Of a stretch of DNA of 64,000 nucleotides, positions 38,078 to 47,476 are shown in pieces. The notes below the pieces were generated by a model. That model worked only from the letters and a program-made list of their open reading frames with translations. It made no database searches and was not told the origin of the DNA. Made by a program: the position numbers and the translations under genes. The stretch is from contig CADCUO010000067.1 of the NCBI GenBank assembly GCA_902805915.1, positions 1 through 64,000 on the forward strand. The letters are read 5' to 3'. Positions within the stretch are counted from its first letter, which is position 1, and the number at the start of each line of letters is the position of its first letter. This DNA comes from an uncultured Propionibacteriaceae bacterium. GTDB lineage: Bacteria; Actinomycetota; Actinomycetes; Propionibacteriales; Propionibacteriaceae.

Positions 38078-39178
38078 CTACCAGCGGATCTGCTGCACCA
38101 ACGGGCAGCTGAAGGTAGCCCGGTTCTTCAGCCCGACCTGGTTGAGGTAGCCGAGGATGGTCCGGTAGGAGCCCACCAGCGACGTCTCGGTGTAGGCGAT
38201 GCCGTACTGGCGGCAGTGGTCACGGACGATCTGCTGCGCCCGCCACAGGTTGGGCCGGGGCATCATCGGGAAGAGGTGGTGCTCGACCTGGTTCTCGAGG
38301 CCACCCATGAAGAACCGGGTGATCGGGCCGCCGGAGATGTTGCGGGACATCAGCACCTGGCGGCGCAGGAAGTCCATCTTCACATCGGCGCCGACGATCG
38401 GCATCCCGATGTGGTTGGGGGCGAACGCGCCGCCCAGCAGGAACCCGAACACGGCCATCTGCACCCCGATGAACGCGGCCGCAAGACCGGGCGGAAGCAG
38501 CCAGAACATGACCGCCACATAGCTGACCAGCCGGAGGCTGAGAAACGTCAGCTCGAACGGGCGGTGCTTCACACCCCGGCCGCGGACCAGGTGCCTGATC
38601 GAGGACGCATGCAGGCTGAGGCCCTCTAGCAACAGCAGCGGCAGGAAGAAGTACCCCTGCTTGGTGACCAGCTTGGCCCCGATTCCGGTCCTGGCGTCGG
38701 CTGCCTCGACCGTGAACGCGACCGCACCGATGTCGATGTCCGGGTCTTTGCCGCGCCGGTTGGGGTTGGCGTGGTGGCGGCTGTGCTTGCTCATCCACCA
38801 GCCATAGCTGATGCCGACCAGCACGTTCGACATCACCCGACCGGTCCAGTCGTTCCACTGCGCTGACTTGAAGATCTGCCGGTGGGACGCCTCGTGGCCC
38901 AGAAATCCCAGCTGGGACAGCACCAGGCCGAACGCGGCCGCCAGCAGCAGCTGCCACCAGCTGTCACCGAGCAGCAGCACACCGGTCGCGATTCCACCAA
39001 GAGCCACGAGGGCCGCACCCAGTGAGATCCCGTAGAAGCCGTACCGCCGCTTCATCAGACCCGCCTGATGGATCTTCGCCGTGAGCTCGCGGTAGGTGTT
39101 CACGTACTGGCTCTGCGCCGGCAGGCGGCCCGCACGGGCGGTGCTACGGCTGGCATCCACAATCGACTGCTGTTCCAC
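38078..39178 (-). CDS. Membrane fatty acid desaturase
   Basis: Three histidine boxes GHEASH, HSRHH, NQVEHH; multiple TM segments. Confidence 0.94.
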   Translation of the reverse strand: MEQQSIVDASRSTARAGRLPAQSQYVNTYRELTAKIHQAGLMKRRYGFYGISLGAALVALGGIATGVLLLGDSWWQLLLAAAFGLVLSQLGFLGHEASHRQIFKSAQWNDWTGRVMSNVLVGISYGWWMSKHSRHHANPNRRGKDPDIDIGAVAFTVEAADARTGIGAKLVTKQGYFFLPLLLLEGLSLHASSIRHLVRGRGVKHRPFELTFLSLRLVSYVAVMFWLLPPGLAAAFIGVQMAVFGFLLGGAFAPNHIGMPIVGADVKMDFLRRQVLMSRNISGGPITRFFMGGLENQVEHHLFPMMPRPNLWRAQQIVRDHCRQYGIAYTETSLVGSYRTILGYLNQVGLKNRATFSCPLVQQIRW

Positions 39179-39379
39179 GCTGGCCCCTCTGATTCATGCT
39201 GACCGACTTCACGGCGACCTTTTGTTGCCGGTCCCGATCCCGGGGCAACGATGCACCCACTTTACCGACCCGGTCCCAAATCGAGGCAATAGCGATCTGG
39301 AGGACTTATGCAAACAGCGACAGACACCCATATATCGACGGCGGGCTCGGACCAGCGGGCGTCCCGTTAAGGTCCATTC

Positions 39380-40189
39380 ATGACCTCAGACCTCGGACAG
39401 CTTCGCATCGGTGGCCATGGCGACCAGGTCGATCCCATCGGCGAGGCGCTGGAGCGGAGAGCGACCTTGGCCCAGTTCTTCCTGGGGGACCCACAGGGGT
39501 GGAAGGGCCCGGTGGTGCAGTACGCCGGTGGTGCGGCTGCCTTGCGTCAAGCCGCCGAGACCGCCGGTATCGCGTTGTACGTGCACGCCCCGTACGTGTT
39601 GAACGTGGCGACCAGCAACAACCGGATCCGCATCCCGAGCCGCAAGCTGCTGCAGCAGACTCTGACTGCAGCGGCCGAGATCGGAGCCGCCGGCGTCATC
39701 GTGCACGGTGGACATGTGCTGAAGAACGACGACCCGGCGGTCGGGTTCGAGAACTGGCGCAAGTGCATCGACCGGCTGGAGATCCCGATCCCATTGCTGA
39801 TCGAGAACACCGCTGGCGGCGACAACGCCATGGCCCGACAGCTGGAGCGGATCGACCGGTTGTGGGCAGCGATCTCCACTGTCGACAACGCCGACCGGGT
39901 CGGCTTCTGCCTGGACACCTGCCACGCCCACGCCGGTGGAGAGGAGCTGGGCGGTCTGGTCGAGCGGGTGCTCGCCATCACGGGCCGCATCGATCTGGTC
40001 CATGCCAACGACTCGCGCGACGGCTTCGACTCCGGAGCCGACCGGCACACCAACTTCGGTGAGGGACTCCTCGACGAGGACGCTCTGGTGGAGGTGGTCC
40101 GCAGCGCCGACGTCCCGGTCGTAGTCGAGACCCCGGGCGGCGCGGAGGGCCAAGGGGAGGACATCGCCTGGCTGCGGGACCGGATCTGA
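39380..40189 (+). CDS. nfo: Deoxyribonuclease IV (AP endonuclease)
   Basis: LYVHAPYVLNVATSNNRIRIPSRKLLQQTLTAAAEIGAAGVIVHGGHV..LLIENTAGGDNAMAR..GFCLDTCHAHAGG..LVHANDSRDGFDSGADRHTNFGEG. Confidence 0.94.
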   Translation: MTSDLGQLRIGGHGDQVDPIGEALERRATLAQFFLGDPQGWKGPVVQYAGGAAALRQAAETAGIALYVHAPYVLNVATSNNRIRIPSRKLLQQTLTAAAEIGAAGVIVHGGHVLKNDDPAVGFENWRKCIDRLEIPIPLLIENTAGGDNAMARQLERIDRLWAAISTVDNADRVGFCLDTCHAHAGGEELGGLVERVLAITGRIDLVHANDSRDGFDSGADRHTNFGEGLLDEDALVEVVRSADVPVVVETPGGAEGQGEDIAWLRDRI

Positions 40190-40209
40190 GCGGCTGGGCG
40201 GCGCCCGAA

Positions 40210-40295
40210 CCCAGGAATGTCACACCAGTTGGCGTGACCCACCCGATCCAGGCGCGACTCGAACGCGAGCCACTCACTGGTGTGACATTTCTGGG
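40210..40295. repeat. Long imperfect inverted repeat (20-nt arms, 46-nt loop)
   Basis: cccaggaatgtcacaccagt (40210-40229) versus actggtgtgacatttctggg (40276-40295), 19 of 20 paired, between nfo and the SDR gene. Confidence 0.85.
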
Positions 40296-40332
40296 TGACT
40301 ACCGCCGTCATGGCCCCCGTTAGGGTGTCGCC

Positions 40333-41106
40333 ATGGCAACAGCACTGGTCACCGGCGGCACTGCCGGCATTGGCGCGGCGTTCGCCCGCGCGTTCGCCGA
40401 GCGGGGGGACGACCTGGTTCTGGTGGCGCGGGACGTGGACCGGCTGCGGCAGGTGGCTGCCGAGCTGACCGAGCGCCACGGCGTCCGCGTCGAGGTGCTC
40501 GGGGCCGACCTTGCGCACCGCCAGGACACCGAGCGGGTGGCGGAGCGGCTGCGGAGCAGCACCTCCCCGGTCGACATCCTCGTCAACAATGCCGGTTTCG
40601 GTGTCCACGCCAAGCTGCTGGCCGAGGACACCACCCCGCATGAGCGGGCCTTTGATGTGATGTGCCGCGCCGTGTTGATCCTCAGCGCCGCAGCCGGGCG
40701 GAGCATGGCTCAGCGAGGGCGGGGCGCCATCATCAACGTCTCCAGCACGGCCGGTTACGTCACGCTGGGAGGCTACTCCGCCATCAAGGCATGGGTGACC
40801 TCTTACACCGAGGGCCTCGCCGTCGAGCTCGCCGGGAGCGGTGTCACGGCGACGGCGCTGTGCCCGGGCTGGGTCCGGACGGAGTTCCACCAGCGCGCCG
40901 GCATCGGAACCTCGAAGATCCCTGGGCCGCTCTGGCTGCAGGCGGACCACCTGGTGGCGGAGGCATTGCAGGACGTCGACGCAGGGAAGGTGATCTCGAT
41001 CCCCTCCAGGCGTTACCGGATGCTGATCTTCTGCGCCCGGCATGCACCAAGACCAGTCGTCCGGGGGCTCTCAGCGAAGATCTCCTCCAGTCGGCGGCAG
41101 GGGTGA
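40333..41106 (+). CDS. Short-chain dehydrogenase/reductase
   Basis: TALVTGGTAGIGAAFARAFAERGDDLVLVARD..ILVNNAGFG..INVSSTAGYVTLGGYSAIKAWV. Confidence 0.94.
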   Translation: MATALVTGGTAGIGAAFARAFAERGDDLVLVARDVDRLRQVAAELTERHGVRVEVLGADLAHRQDTERVAERLRSSTSPVDILVNNAGFGVHAKLLAEDTTPHERAFDVMCRAVLILSAAAGRSMAQRGRGAIINVSSTAGYVTLGGYSAIKAWVTSYTEGLAVELAGSGVTATALCPGWVRTEFHQRAGIGTSKIPGPLWLQADHLVAEALQDVDAGKVISIPSRRYRMLIFCARHAPRPVVRGLSAKISSSRRQG

Positions 41107-41129
41107 TCAGCCGAGCTAGGCATTAAGGT

Positions 41130-41816
41130 GTGAACGTGTCAAACCCCAGCCGCTACACCTCACCGGTCCACGCCAGTGCCCGGTTCGTGGCCCAGCGGCT
41201 GTTGCTGAAGCCGTTCGTCTGGTCGATCACCAACACCACCGTGCTCGGCCGGGAGAAGCTCAAGGATCTGTCCGGGCCCTTTGTGGTGGTGTCCAACCAC
41301 TCCAGCCACCTCGACGCTCCGCTCATCATCGGATCACTGCCGCGGCGGCTGTCCCGCTACGTCGCCGCTGGCGCCGCGGCCGACTACTTCTTCGACGTCT
41401 GGTGGCGCAGAGGGTTGACGGCGCTGTTCTTCAACGCCTTCCCGGTGGACCGTACCGGTCTCCGGGGTAAGCGGGGCATGGCGACGGGGCTGCTGGACGC
41501 AGGTGTCCCGCTGTTGCTGTTCCCCGAGGGCACCCGCTCCCGGACCGGTGAGATGGGCCAGTTCAAGCCCGGCGCCGCAGCCCTGTGCATCAGCCGCGAT
41601 GTCCCCTGCTTGCCGGTGGCGATCGTGGGGGCCGCCGAAGCCATGCCGCTCGGCAGAGCGCTCCCCCAGCGCGGCCGGCCGCCGATCTTCGTCACCTTCG
41701 GCGCCCCGATGACAGCCGAGGACGGCGAGACCGCGCTGCAGTTCTCGGACAGAATCGCCAAAGAAGTACGTGAGCTCGTCGACTACACCATGACCTACCG
41801 CGCGAACCACACCTGA
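41130..41816 (+). CDS. 1-acyl-sn-glycerol-3-phosphate acyltransferase (PlsC-like)
   Basis: PFVVVSNHSSHLDAPLIIGSLP (NHxxxxD) and LLLFPEGTRSRTGEMGQFKPGAA. Confidence 0.93.
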   Translation: MNVSNPSRYTSPVHASARFVAQRLLLKPFVWSITNTTVLGREKLKDLSGPFVVVSNHSSHLDAPLIIGSLPRRLSRYVAAGAAADYFFDVWWRRGLTALFFNAFPVDRTGLRGKRGMATGLLDAGVPLLLFPEGTRSRTGEMGQFKPGAAALCISRDVPCLPVAIVGAAEAMPLGRALPQRGRPPIFVTFGAPMTAEDGETALQFSDRIAKEVRELVDYTMTYRANHT

Positions 41817-41826
41817 AAGAGGACCG

Positions 41827-43494
41827 ATGGCGAACGTCAAGCACATGAAGTGGTGGGGCTGGGGAGTCGAAGGAGTCAGCTTCCATCACGACGACAAGCC
41901 ATATCTGGTGCCGTTCGTCAAGAAGGCCATCGGCGTGGACCTCAACGCTCCCGCGGACCCGCCGCTGGTGCTGGAGGACATGCCCATCCCGGACCCGATG
42001 ATCGGGGCAGACCTGCTGGCTGAGCTGACCAGTACGGTCGGGGCCGACAACATCGCCAGCGATGCGATGGACCGGATGGTGCACACGTACGGCAAGAGCA
42101 TCCGCGACCTGATCCGGCTGCGCGCCGGCGATATCCCGCGGATTCCCGACGTCGTGGTCTACCCGGCCGACGAGGCCGAGGTGCAGGCAGTGGTGGACAC
42201 CGTCGTAGCCGCCGACGCCGTGCTCATCCCCTTCGGTGGCGGCAGCAACATCGCCGGGTCACTGGAGGCACCCGCGGATGAGACCCGACCGGTCATCTCT
42301 GTTGACCTCGGCCGGCTGAACAAGGTGCTCGCCATCGATGAGGAGTCCGGTCTCGCCCGGATCCAGGCCGGCGCCCTCGGCCCCGACATGGAGGAGCAGC
42401 TGGGCAGCAAGGGCTGGACCCTCGGCCATTTCCCGGACAGCTTCACCCACAGCACCCTCGGTGGCTGGGTGGCGACCCGGTCGTCGGGGATGCAGTCGGA
42501 CAAGTACGGCGACATCGCCGACATCACCCGCGGCCTGCGGGTCGTCCAGCCCGGCAAGGTGCTGGTGGTACGAGCGCTGCCGAGCACCTCCACCGGTCCC
42601 AGTGTGCGGGAGATGATCTTGGGCAGCGAGGGGCGGCTCGGCGTGATCACCGAGGTCTCCGTCCAGGTGCACCGCATACCCGAGGAGCGGGTCATCCTGG
42701 GGTACTTCTTCCCGAGTTGGGAGGCGGGACTGGCGGCGATGCAGGAGATCTCCGCCAGCGACGCGACCACGTCCATCACCCGGGTCTCAGACGCCCGCGA
42801 GACCCAGTTCTCCTTCGCGACCCGCAAGAAGGGCAAGGGCCTCTCATCCCTGGTCAGCAGAGGTCTGATGAAGGTGCTGCAGCATCGGGGGTGGGACCTG
42901 AGTCAGATCTGCCTCTCCTTCATCGGGTACGAGGGCGGCAAGGCTCACGTGGCACGTAACAAGGCGATTGTGAAGTCGATCGTCAAGAGCCACGGTGGCA
43001 TCGTCGTCGGCAAGGGCCCCGGCGCCCTCTACGACCAGAAGAAGTTCGACATGCCATACATCCGCGACTACCTGCTGGTCCGCGGCGCCGCGGCTGACGT
43101 GTCCGAGACCGCAGCACCCTGGTCGCAGCTGCAGACCTTGTACACCAACACGGTGGCCGCGGTGAACCGCGCATATGACGATATCGGCACCAGCGGCTGG
43201 GTGATGTGCCATTTGTCGCACTCCTACCACTCCGGCGCCTGCCTGTACTTCACCTTCGCCTTCCGGCACGACGGTGTGGATCCGCTGGCCCAGTACGACG
43301 TGGTGAAGTCGGCGCTGCAGCAGTCCTTCGTGGACAATGCCGGCACGCTGTCCCATCACCACGCGGTCGGGGTTGAGCACGCGCCGTGGCTGGAGCAGGA
43401 CATCTCCGCTCCGGGCGTCCACATGATCAGCGGGCTGCTCAGCTCGGTCGACCCCAAGGCGAACTTCAACCCCGGAAAGATCATCGCGAAGTAG
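41827..43494 (+). CDS. FAD-linked oxidase, alkyldihydroxyacetonephosphate synthase-like
   Basis: MKWWGWGVEGVSFHHDDKPYLVPFVKKAIG..VLIPFGGGSNIAGSLEAP..GHFPDSFTHSTLGGWVATRSSGMQSDKYGDIADITRGLRVV. Confidence 0.88.
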   Translation: MANVKHMKWWGWGVEGVSFHHDDKPYLVPFVKKAIGVDLNAPADPPLVLEDMPIPDPMIGADLLAELTSTVGADNIASDAMDRMVHTYGKSIRDLIRLRAGDIPRIPDVVVYPADEAEVQAVVDTVVAADAVLIPFGGGSNIAGSLEAPADETRPVISVDLGRLNKVLAIDEESGLARIQAGALGPDMEEQLGSKGWTLGHFPDSFTHSTLGGWVATRSSGMQSDKYGDIADITRGLRVVQPGKVLVVRALPSTSTGPSVREMILGSEGRLGVITEVSVQVHRIPEERVILGYFFPSWEAGLAAMQEISASDATTSITRVSDARETQFSFATRKKGKGLSSLVSRGLMKVLQHRGWDLSQICLSFIGYEGGKAHVARNKAIVKSIVKSHGGIVVGKGPGALYDQKKFDMPYIRDYLLVRGAAADVSETAAPWSQLQTLYTNTVAAVNRAYDDIGTSGWVMCHLSHSYHSGACLYFTFAFRHDGVDPLAQYDVVKSALQQSFVDNAGTLSHHHAVGVEHAPWLEQDISAPGVHMISGLLSSVDPKANFNPGKIIAK

Positions 43495-44395
43495 CGCTCC
43501 CGTGCAGGCTCGCCTCGGCGACCAGCGCGTCCAGCACCACCCGTACGGCACGGCGGGCCGCCCGGTCAGGGCGGAGCAGCGCCTCGACATGGCGGCCAGC
43601 TCGGATGTCGGTCAGGGGGACCAGCGCGAGGTGGCCCGCGGCGTGCTCGGCGCTGGTGTGCCGGGGCAGCAGCGCGACGCCATGCCCTCGAGCCACCAGC
43701 TTCTCGATCAACGGCAGATGGGTGGTGCGGCGGACAATGCGTACCGGCGAGCCGGTTCGGGCCGCGATCGCGGTCAGCACCCGGTCGATCGGGAAGTCCT
43801 CCGGCGGGGCGATCCAGTTCTCGGAGATGACGTCGGCGGGCGACAGGCTGGGCCGGTGGGCCAGCGGATGGTTCAGCGGCAGGGCCACGTCCAGTGGCTC
43901 GCGTAGTAGCGGCACTACCGTAAGCCCGGGCCCTCGCGGGCGTCGGTCGTCGGAGCGATGCGCCACCACGATGTCATGGTCCACGGTCAGGGCGGCGAAG
44001 TCGTCCTGGGAGACGTCTTGGTCCACCGTCTCCACGGTGATGGTGGGATGGTCGGCCAACCGGTCGAGCAGACCTGGCAGCAGCAGTTCGGCGGCGGAGT
44101 AGAACAACGAGATCCGTACCGTTCCTCCGACCTCTCCCAGGTACTCCTGCCACGCGGCTTCGGCGGCGGCGACGGCGGTCGCGATACCCAGCGAGGCCCG
44201 GACCAGCGCGTGGCCGGCATCGGTGAGCTGTACACCGCGACCGACACGCTCCACCAGCACGACTCCCGCCTCGCGTTGCAGGGCCTTCAGCTGCTGGGAC
44301 ACAGCACTTGGTGTGCGCCCGGTCGCATAGGCCACCTCGGTGACACTGCCGCGGTCGGCAAGCTCACGCAGCAGCGAGAGATGACCGACGTCCAT
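43481..44395 (-). CDS. LysR-family transcriptional regulator
   Basis: HLSLLRELADRGSVTEVAYATGRTPSAVSQQLKALQREAGVVLVERVGRGVQLTDAG. Confidence 0.94.
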   Translation of the reverse strand: MDVGHLSLLRELADRGSVTEVAYATGRTPSAVSQQLKALQREAGVVLVERVGRGVQLTDAGHALVRASLGIATAVAAAEAAWQEYLGEVGGTVRISLFYSAAELLLPGLLDRLADHPTITVETVDQDVSQDDFAALTVDHDIVVAHRSDDRRPRGPGLTVVPLLREPLDVALPLNHPLAHRPSLSPADVISENWIAPPEDFPIDRVLTAIAARTGSPVRIVRRTTHLPLIEKLVARGHGVALLPRHTSAEHAAGHLALVPLTDIRAGRHVEALLRPDRAARRAVRVVLDALVAEASLHGSATSR

Positions 44396-44467
44396 GTAGC
44401 GATCCTACGGTTATCCTTAAGTTCAATCCGGTTGTGCTTAACCGTGCGCGCCGTCGACGATGGTGCG

Positions 44468-45391
44468 GTGCCTCTCCGCGACCGCCTCCTCGCCTGCCTT
44501 GTCGCCCTCTGCTGGGGAGTCAACTTCCCCGCGACTGCGCTTGCCCTGGAGCACTTCCCGCCGCTCTTCCTGGGCGCTCTCCGATTCGCGCTGGTCGCAG
44601 CCCCGACGCTGCTGCTGGTGCCACGACCACAGGTCAGGCTGCGGTGGCTGGTCGCCGTCGGTCTCGGCATCGGCGTACTCCAGTTCGCCTTCCTCTACCT
44701 CGGGATGGCGGCCGGGATGCCGAGCGGACTGGCTTCACTGGTGCTGCAGGCGTCGGCGCCGTTCACTGTGCTGATTGCCGGGATTTGGTTGCGGGAGCGG
44801 CTGTCGCGGCGACAGCTGGCGGGGATCGGTGTGGCGGTGCTGGGGCTGGCGGTGATAGCGGTCCACCGGGCCCAGGTGGCGGCGCTGCTGCCCGTGGTGC
44901 TCACCCTGTGCGGGGCGCTGGGCTGGGCGATCGGCAATGTCTGCAGCCGTAAGGCCGCCGCCCCCAACGCGTTGCACCTGACGCTATGGATGTCCGTCGT
45001 TCCGCCGGTGCCGCTGCTCGGTGTCTCCCTGCTGGTGGAGGGACCCGGCCCGATCTGGACCTCGTTGACCGGCGTAGCGACGGCGGCCGCCGTACCAGCA
45101 GTGCTCGGTCTGCTCTACATCGTGATCGTGGCCACCCTGCTGGGGTACGGACTGTGGAACACGCTGCTGTCCATGCACCCGTCCAGCCAGGTAGCCCCGT
45201 TCTCCATGCTGGTTCCGGTGGTGGGTGTGATCGCCTCCTGGGTGGCGTTCGGTGAGCTGATCGATCGGGTGGAACTGGTGGCCGGCATCGCCGTCGTGGG
45301 TGGAGTCCTCTACGCCTCCGTGCCTCGGCGAAGGGACGCGGCACCTCAACCGGACCTCATCGCGGAAGCCCAGCTGGACCGCGTGCCCTGA
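44468..45391 (+). CDS. EamA/DMT-family transporter
   Basis: About ten TM segments; LACLVALCWGVNFPATALALEHFPPLFLGALRF..LGIGVLQFAFLYLGM. Confidence 0.9.
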   Translation: MPLRDRLLACLVALCWGVNFPATALALEHFPPLFLGALRFALVAAPTLLLVPRPQVRLRWLVAVGLGIGVLQFAFLYLGMAAGMPSGLASLVLQASAPFTVLIAGIWLRERLSRRQLAGIGVAVLGLAVIAVHRAQVAALLPVVLTLCGALGWAIGNVCSRKAAAPNALHLTLWMSVVPPVPLLGVSLLVEGPGPIWTSLTGVATAAAVPAVLGLLYIVIVATLLGYGLWNTLLSMHPSSQVAPFSMLVPVVGVIASWVAFGELIDRVELVAGIAVVGGVLYASVPRRRDAAPQPDLIAEAQLDRVP

Positions 45392-45498
45392 GGGCTGACC
45401 GGTACCCGGGCCATCATTCGTGAACTGGCATTCTTAGCACCTCCGACAACGGCGGTTACACCCCACCGCAACGCGCCGACACCCGAAGGGGAGCCACC

Positions 45499-46182
45499 GT
45501 GCTGACTCGACTGCGCTCACAGCCCGCCCAGGTTCACCTCAGCCTGATGCTGGCACTGACGTTCTCCACCGGCATCATCGACGCCGTCGGATACCTGGGG
45601 CTTGACCGGGTGTTCACCGGAAACATGACGGGCAACGTCGTGATCCTGGGCATGGCGCTGGTGGGCGGCACCGACCTTCCGGTCCTCGGCCCAGCCACTG
45701 CGCTGGCCACCTTCATGATCGGCGCGGCGCTGGGTGGTCGGGTGCTGCGGCCGGTGAAAGCGGGATGGACCGTACGCTCGACGGGACTGTTCGGCGGCGT
45801 CGGTCTGCTGATGGTCGGGATATCCATCGCCCTCTTCGCGGCCGGCGACACCCCGCCCAAGTGGCTGGCGATCACCGTCACCTGCGCGCTCGGCTTCGCC
45901 ATGGGAATCCAGGCCGCCACCGCCAGGCATCTCGCTGTCAAGGACATCACGACTGTGGTCGTCACCTCGGTGATCACCGGGCTGGCCGCCGACTCGCGAC
46001 TGGGCGGCGGGTTGGGCCAGCCCTGGTTCCGCCGGGTTGCCGCGCTGGTCCTGATCAGCGCCGGGGCGACGGCGGGCGCGCTGGCTCTGGTCTGGCACAT
46101 CGGCTTGGGGGTTGCCCTGGCTGCAGCCATCACGCTCGCCGTCACCGTGATCGGCCAGCTCGCCGGACGGCCGGCGGCCTAG
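45499..46182 (+). CDS. YoaK/DUF1275-family membrane protein
   Basis: TFSTGIIDAVGYLGLDRVFTGNMTGNVVILGMAL..GFAMGIQAATARHLAVKDITTVVVTSVITGL. Confidence 0.92.
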   Translation: MLTRLRSQPAQVHLSLMLALTFSTGIIDAVGYLGLDRVFTGNMTGNVVILGMALVGGTDLPVLGPATALATFMIGAALGGRVLRPVKAGWTVRSTGLFGGVGLLMVGISIALFAAGDTPPKWLAITVTCALGFAMGIQAATARHLAVKDITTVVVTSVITGLAADSRLGGGLGQPWFRRVAALVLISAGATAGALALVWHIGLGVALAAAITLAVTVIGQLAGRPAA

Positions 46183-46183
46183 C

Positions 46184-47425
46184 TCAGCGGTGGACGATCA
46201 CCGTGTCCCCGACATCGACGTTGTCGAAGAGACGCTGGACTGCCTGCCGGTCACGTACGTTCACGCAACCGTGGGACGCACCGGCGTACCCACGGGCGGC
46301 GAAGTCGGGCGAGTAGTGCACTGCCTGGCCGCCGGAGAAGAACATCGCAAACGGCATCGGCGTGTGGTAGATCGTGGAGACATGGTTACGGGACTTCCAG
46401 CCCACAGCGAAGGCACCCTCCCGGGTCGGTAGCTCCTCCGAGCCGAACCGGACATCCACCCGAAGCTGCTCCTTGCCGTCAATCACCCACACCAGCTTGT
46501 TGCTTGACTTGCTGATGCACAGCACCCGGCCCGTCAGGCAGCGTGGATCGAGGTCAGCCGCTGTCGGTTCAGGCTTCGGCTTGGCAAGGCTCATCTCGTC
46601 CTTGGTGGGGGTGCGGGTCATCGCCGTCAGGCGGTCCCAGGTGCGCTGGTCCACCTCGCCGGTCACCGGGATCTGCCGCTTGGCCTGGAACCCCTTGACG
46701 CTGCTGACCGTGGCCGAGCTGTAGCGCCCGGTGATGGGGCCGAGATGCCATCCAGCCTGCTGCAGCCTGGCTTGCAGCTCGCGTACCCGGTCGCTGTCAG
46801 CGCCGACCTTCAGTATCGCCGGACCGGGGGGCAGCACGTTGTGCAGCTCGCTCTGGGTGGGCTCGCGGGTCATCGCCACCAAGGTGTCCCAGGTCAGGTC
46901 GTCGACCTCTCCGGTAGGACGGATCGCCCGCTTCCGCTGGAACCCTGCCACAGCGTCGGCGGTAGCGGCGGCGTAGCTGCCGGTGATGGACCCGCTGAAC
47001 CAGTCCAGCTGGGACAGTCGGTGCTGCAGCTCGCGGACCCGCTCACCCTGGTCACCGCTGCTGAAGAGGGCGGCCGGCTGAGCCTGACTCTTCGGTGAGG
47101 GGGAGGGTGTGGTGGTCTGTCTCGGGCTCACCGAGGATCTGGGGCGTGGGGCCCTCGATGATTCAGCAGGTGGGGCAGCCTCGGCGCTGGGGGCCCCGGT
47201 GCCGGCCGCTTCATCCTTGGCCGCTTCATCCTTGGCCGCTTCATCCCTGGCCGCTTCCGTGCTGGCAGCTTCATCCCTGGCCGCTTCGGTTCTGGTTGCC
47301 TCGGCGGTCGCTGGCATCAGTGGCGCGGCTTGGTTGGCCGAGGTCGTCCCGCACGCTGTCATCGAGAGCAGAGCGCCGGCCACCAGGCCAGCCCCGATCG
47401 GGGCGCGAAGGCGTCGGATGTTCAT
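46184..47425 (-). CDS. L,D-transpeptidase with two peptidoglycan-binding domains, lipoprotein-like
   Basis: Lipobox-like LLSMTACGTT; two PG_binding_1 repeats; HYSPDFAARGYAGASHGCVNVRDRQAVQRLF (HGCVN) catalytic motif. Confidence 0.92.
   Translation of the reverse strand: MNIRRLRAPIGAGLVAGALLSMTACGTTSANQAAPLMPATAEATRTEAARDEAASTEAARDEAAKDEAAKDEAAGTGAPSAEAAPPAESSRAPRPRSSVSPRQTTTPSPSPKSQAQPAALFSSGDQGERVRELQHRLSQLDWFSGSITGSYAAATADAVAGFQRKRAIRPTGEVDDLTWDTLVAMTREPTQSELHNVLPPGPAILKVGADSDRVRELQARLQQAGWHLGPITGRYSSATVSSVKGFQAKRQIPVTGEVDQRTWDRLTAMTRTPTKDEMSLAKPKPEPTAADLDPRCLTGRVLCISKSSNKLVWVIDGKEQLRVDVRFGSEELPTREGAFAVGWKSRNHVSTIYHTPMPFAMFFSGGQAVHYSPDFAARGYAGASHGCVNVRDRQAVQRLFDNVDVGDTVIVHR
47206..47300. 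repeat. Degenerate 15-bp tandem repeat within the L,D-transpeptidase gene
   Basis: ccgcttcatccttgg / ccgcttcatccttgg / ccgcttcatccctgg / ..., encoding AxDEAA-type repeats. Confidence 0.8.
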
Positions 47426-47476
47426 CGTTAATCCCTCTCAACGTCTAAGCCCCCGTCCGTACCTGCGGTCCTCCAG

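Noticed and set aside
39547-41043. 498-aa minus-strand ORF opposite nfo and the SDR gene
   Set aside because: Antisense artefact spanning two well-supported plus-strand genes.
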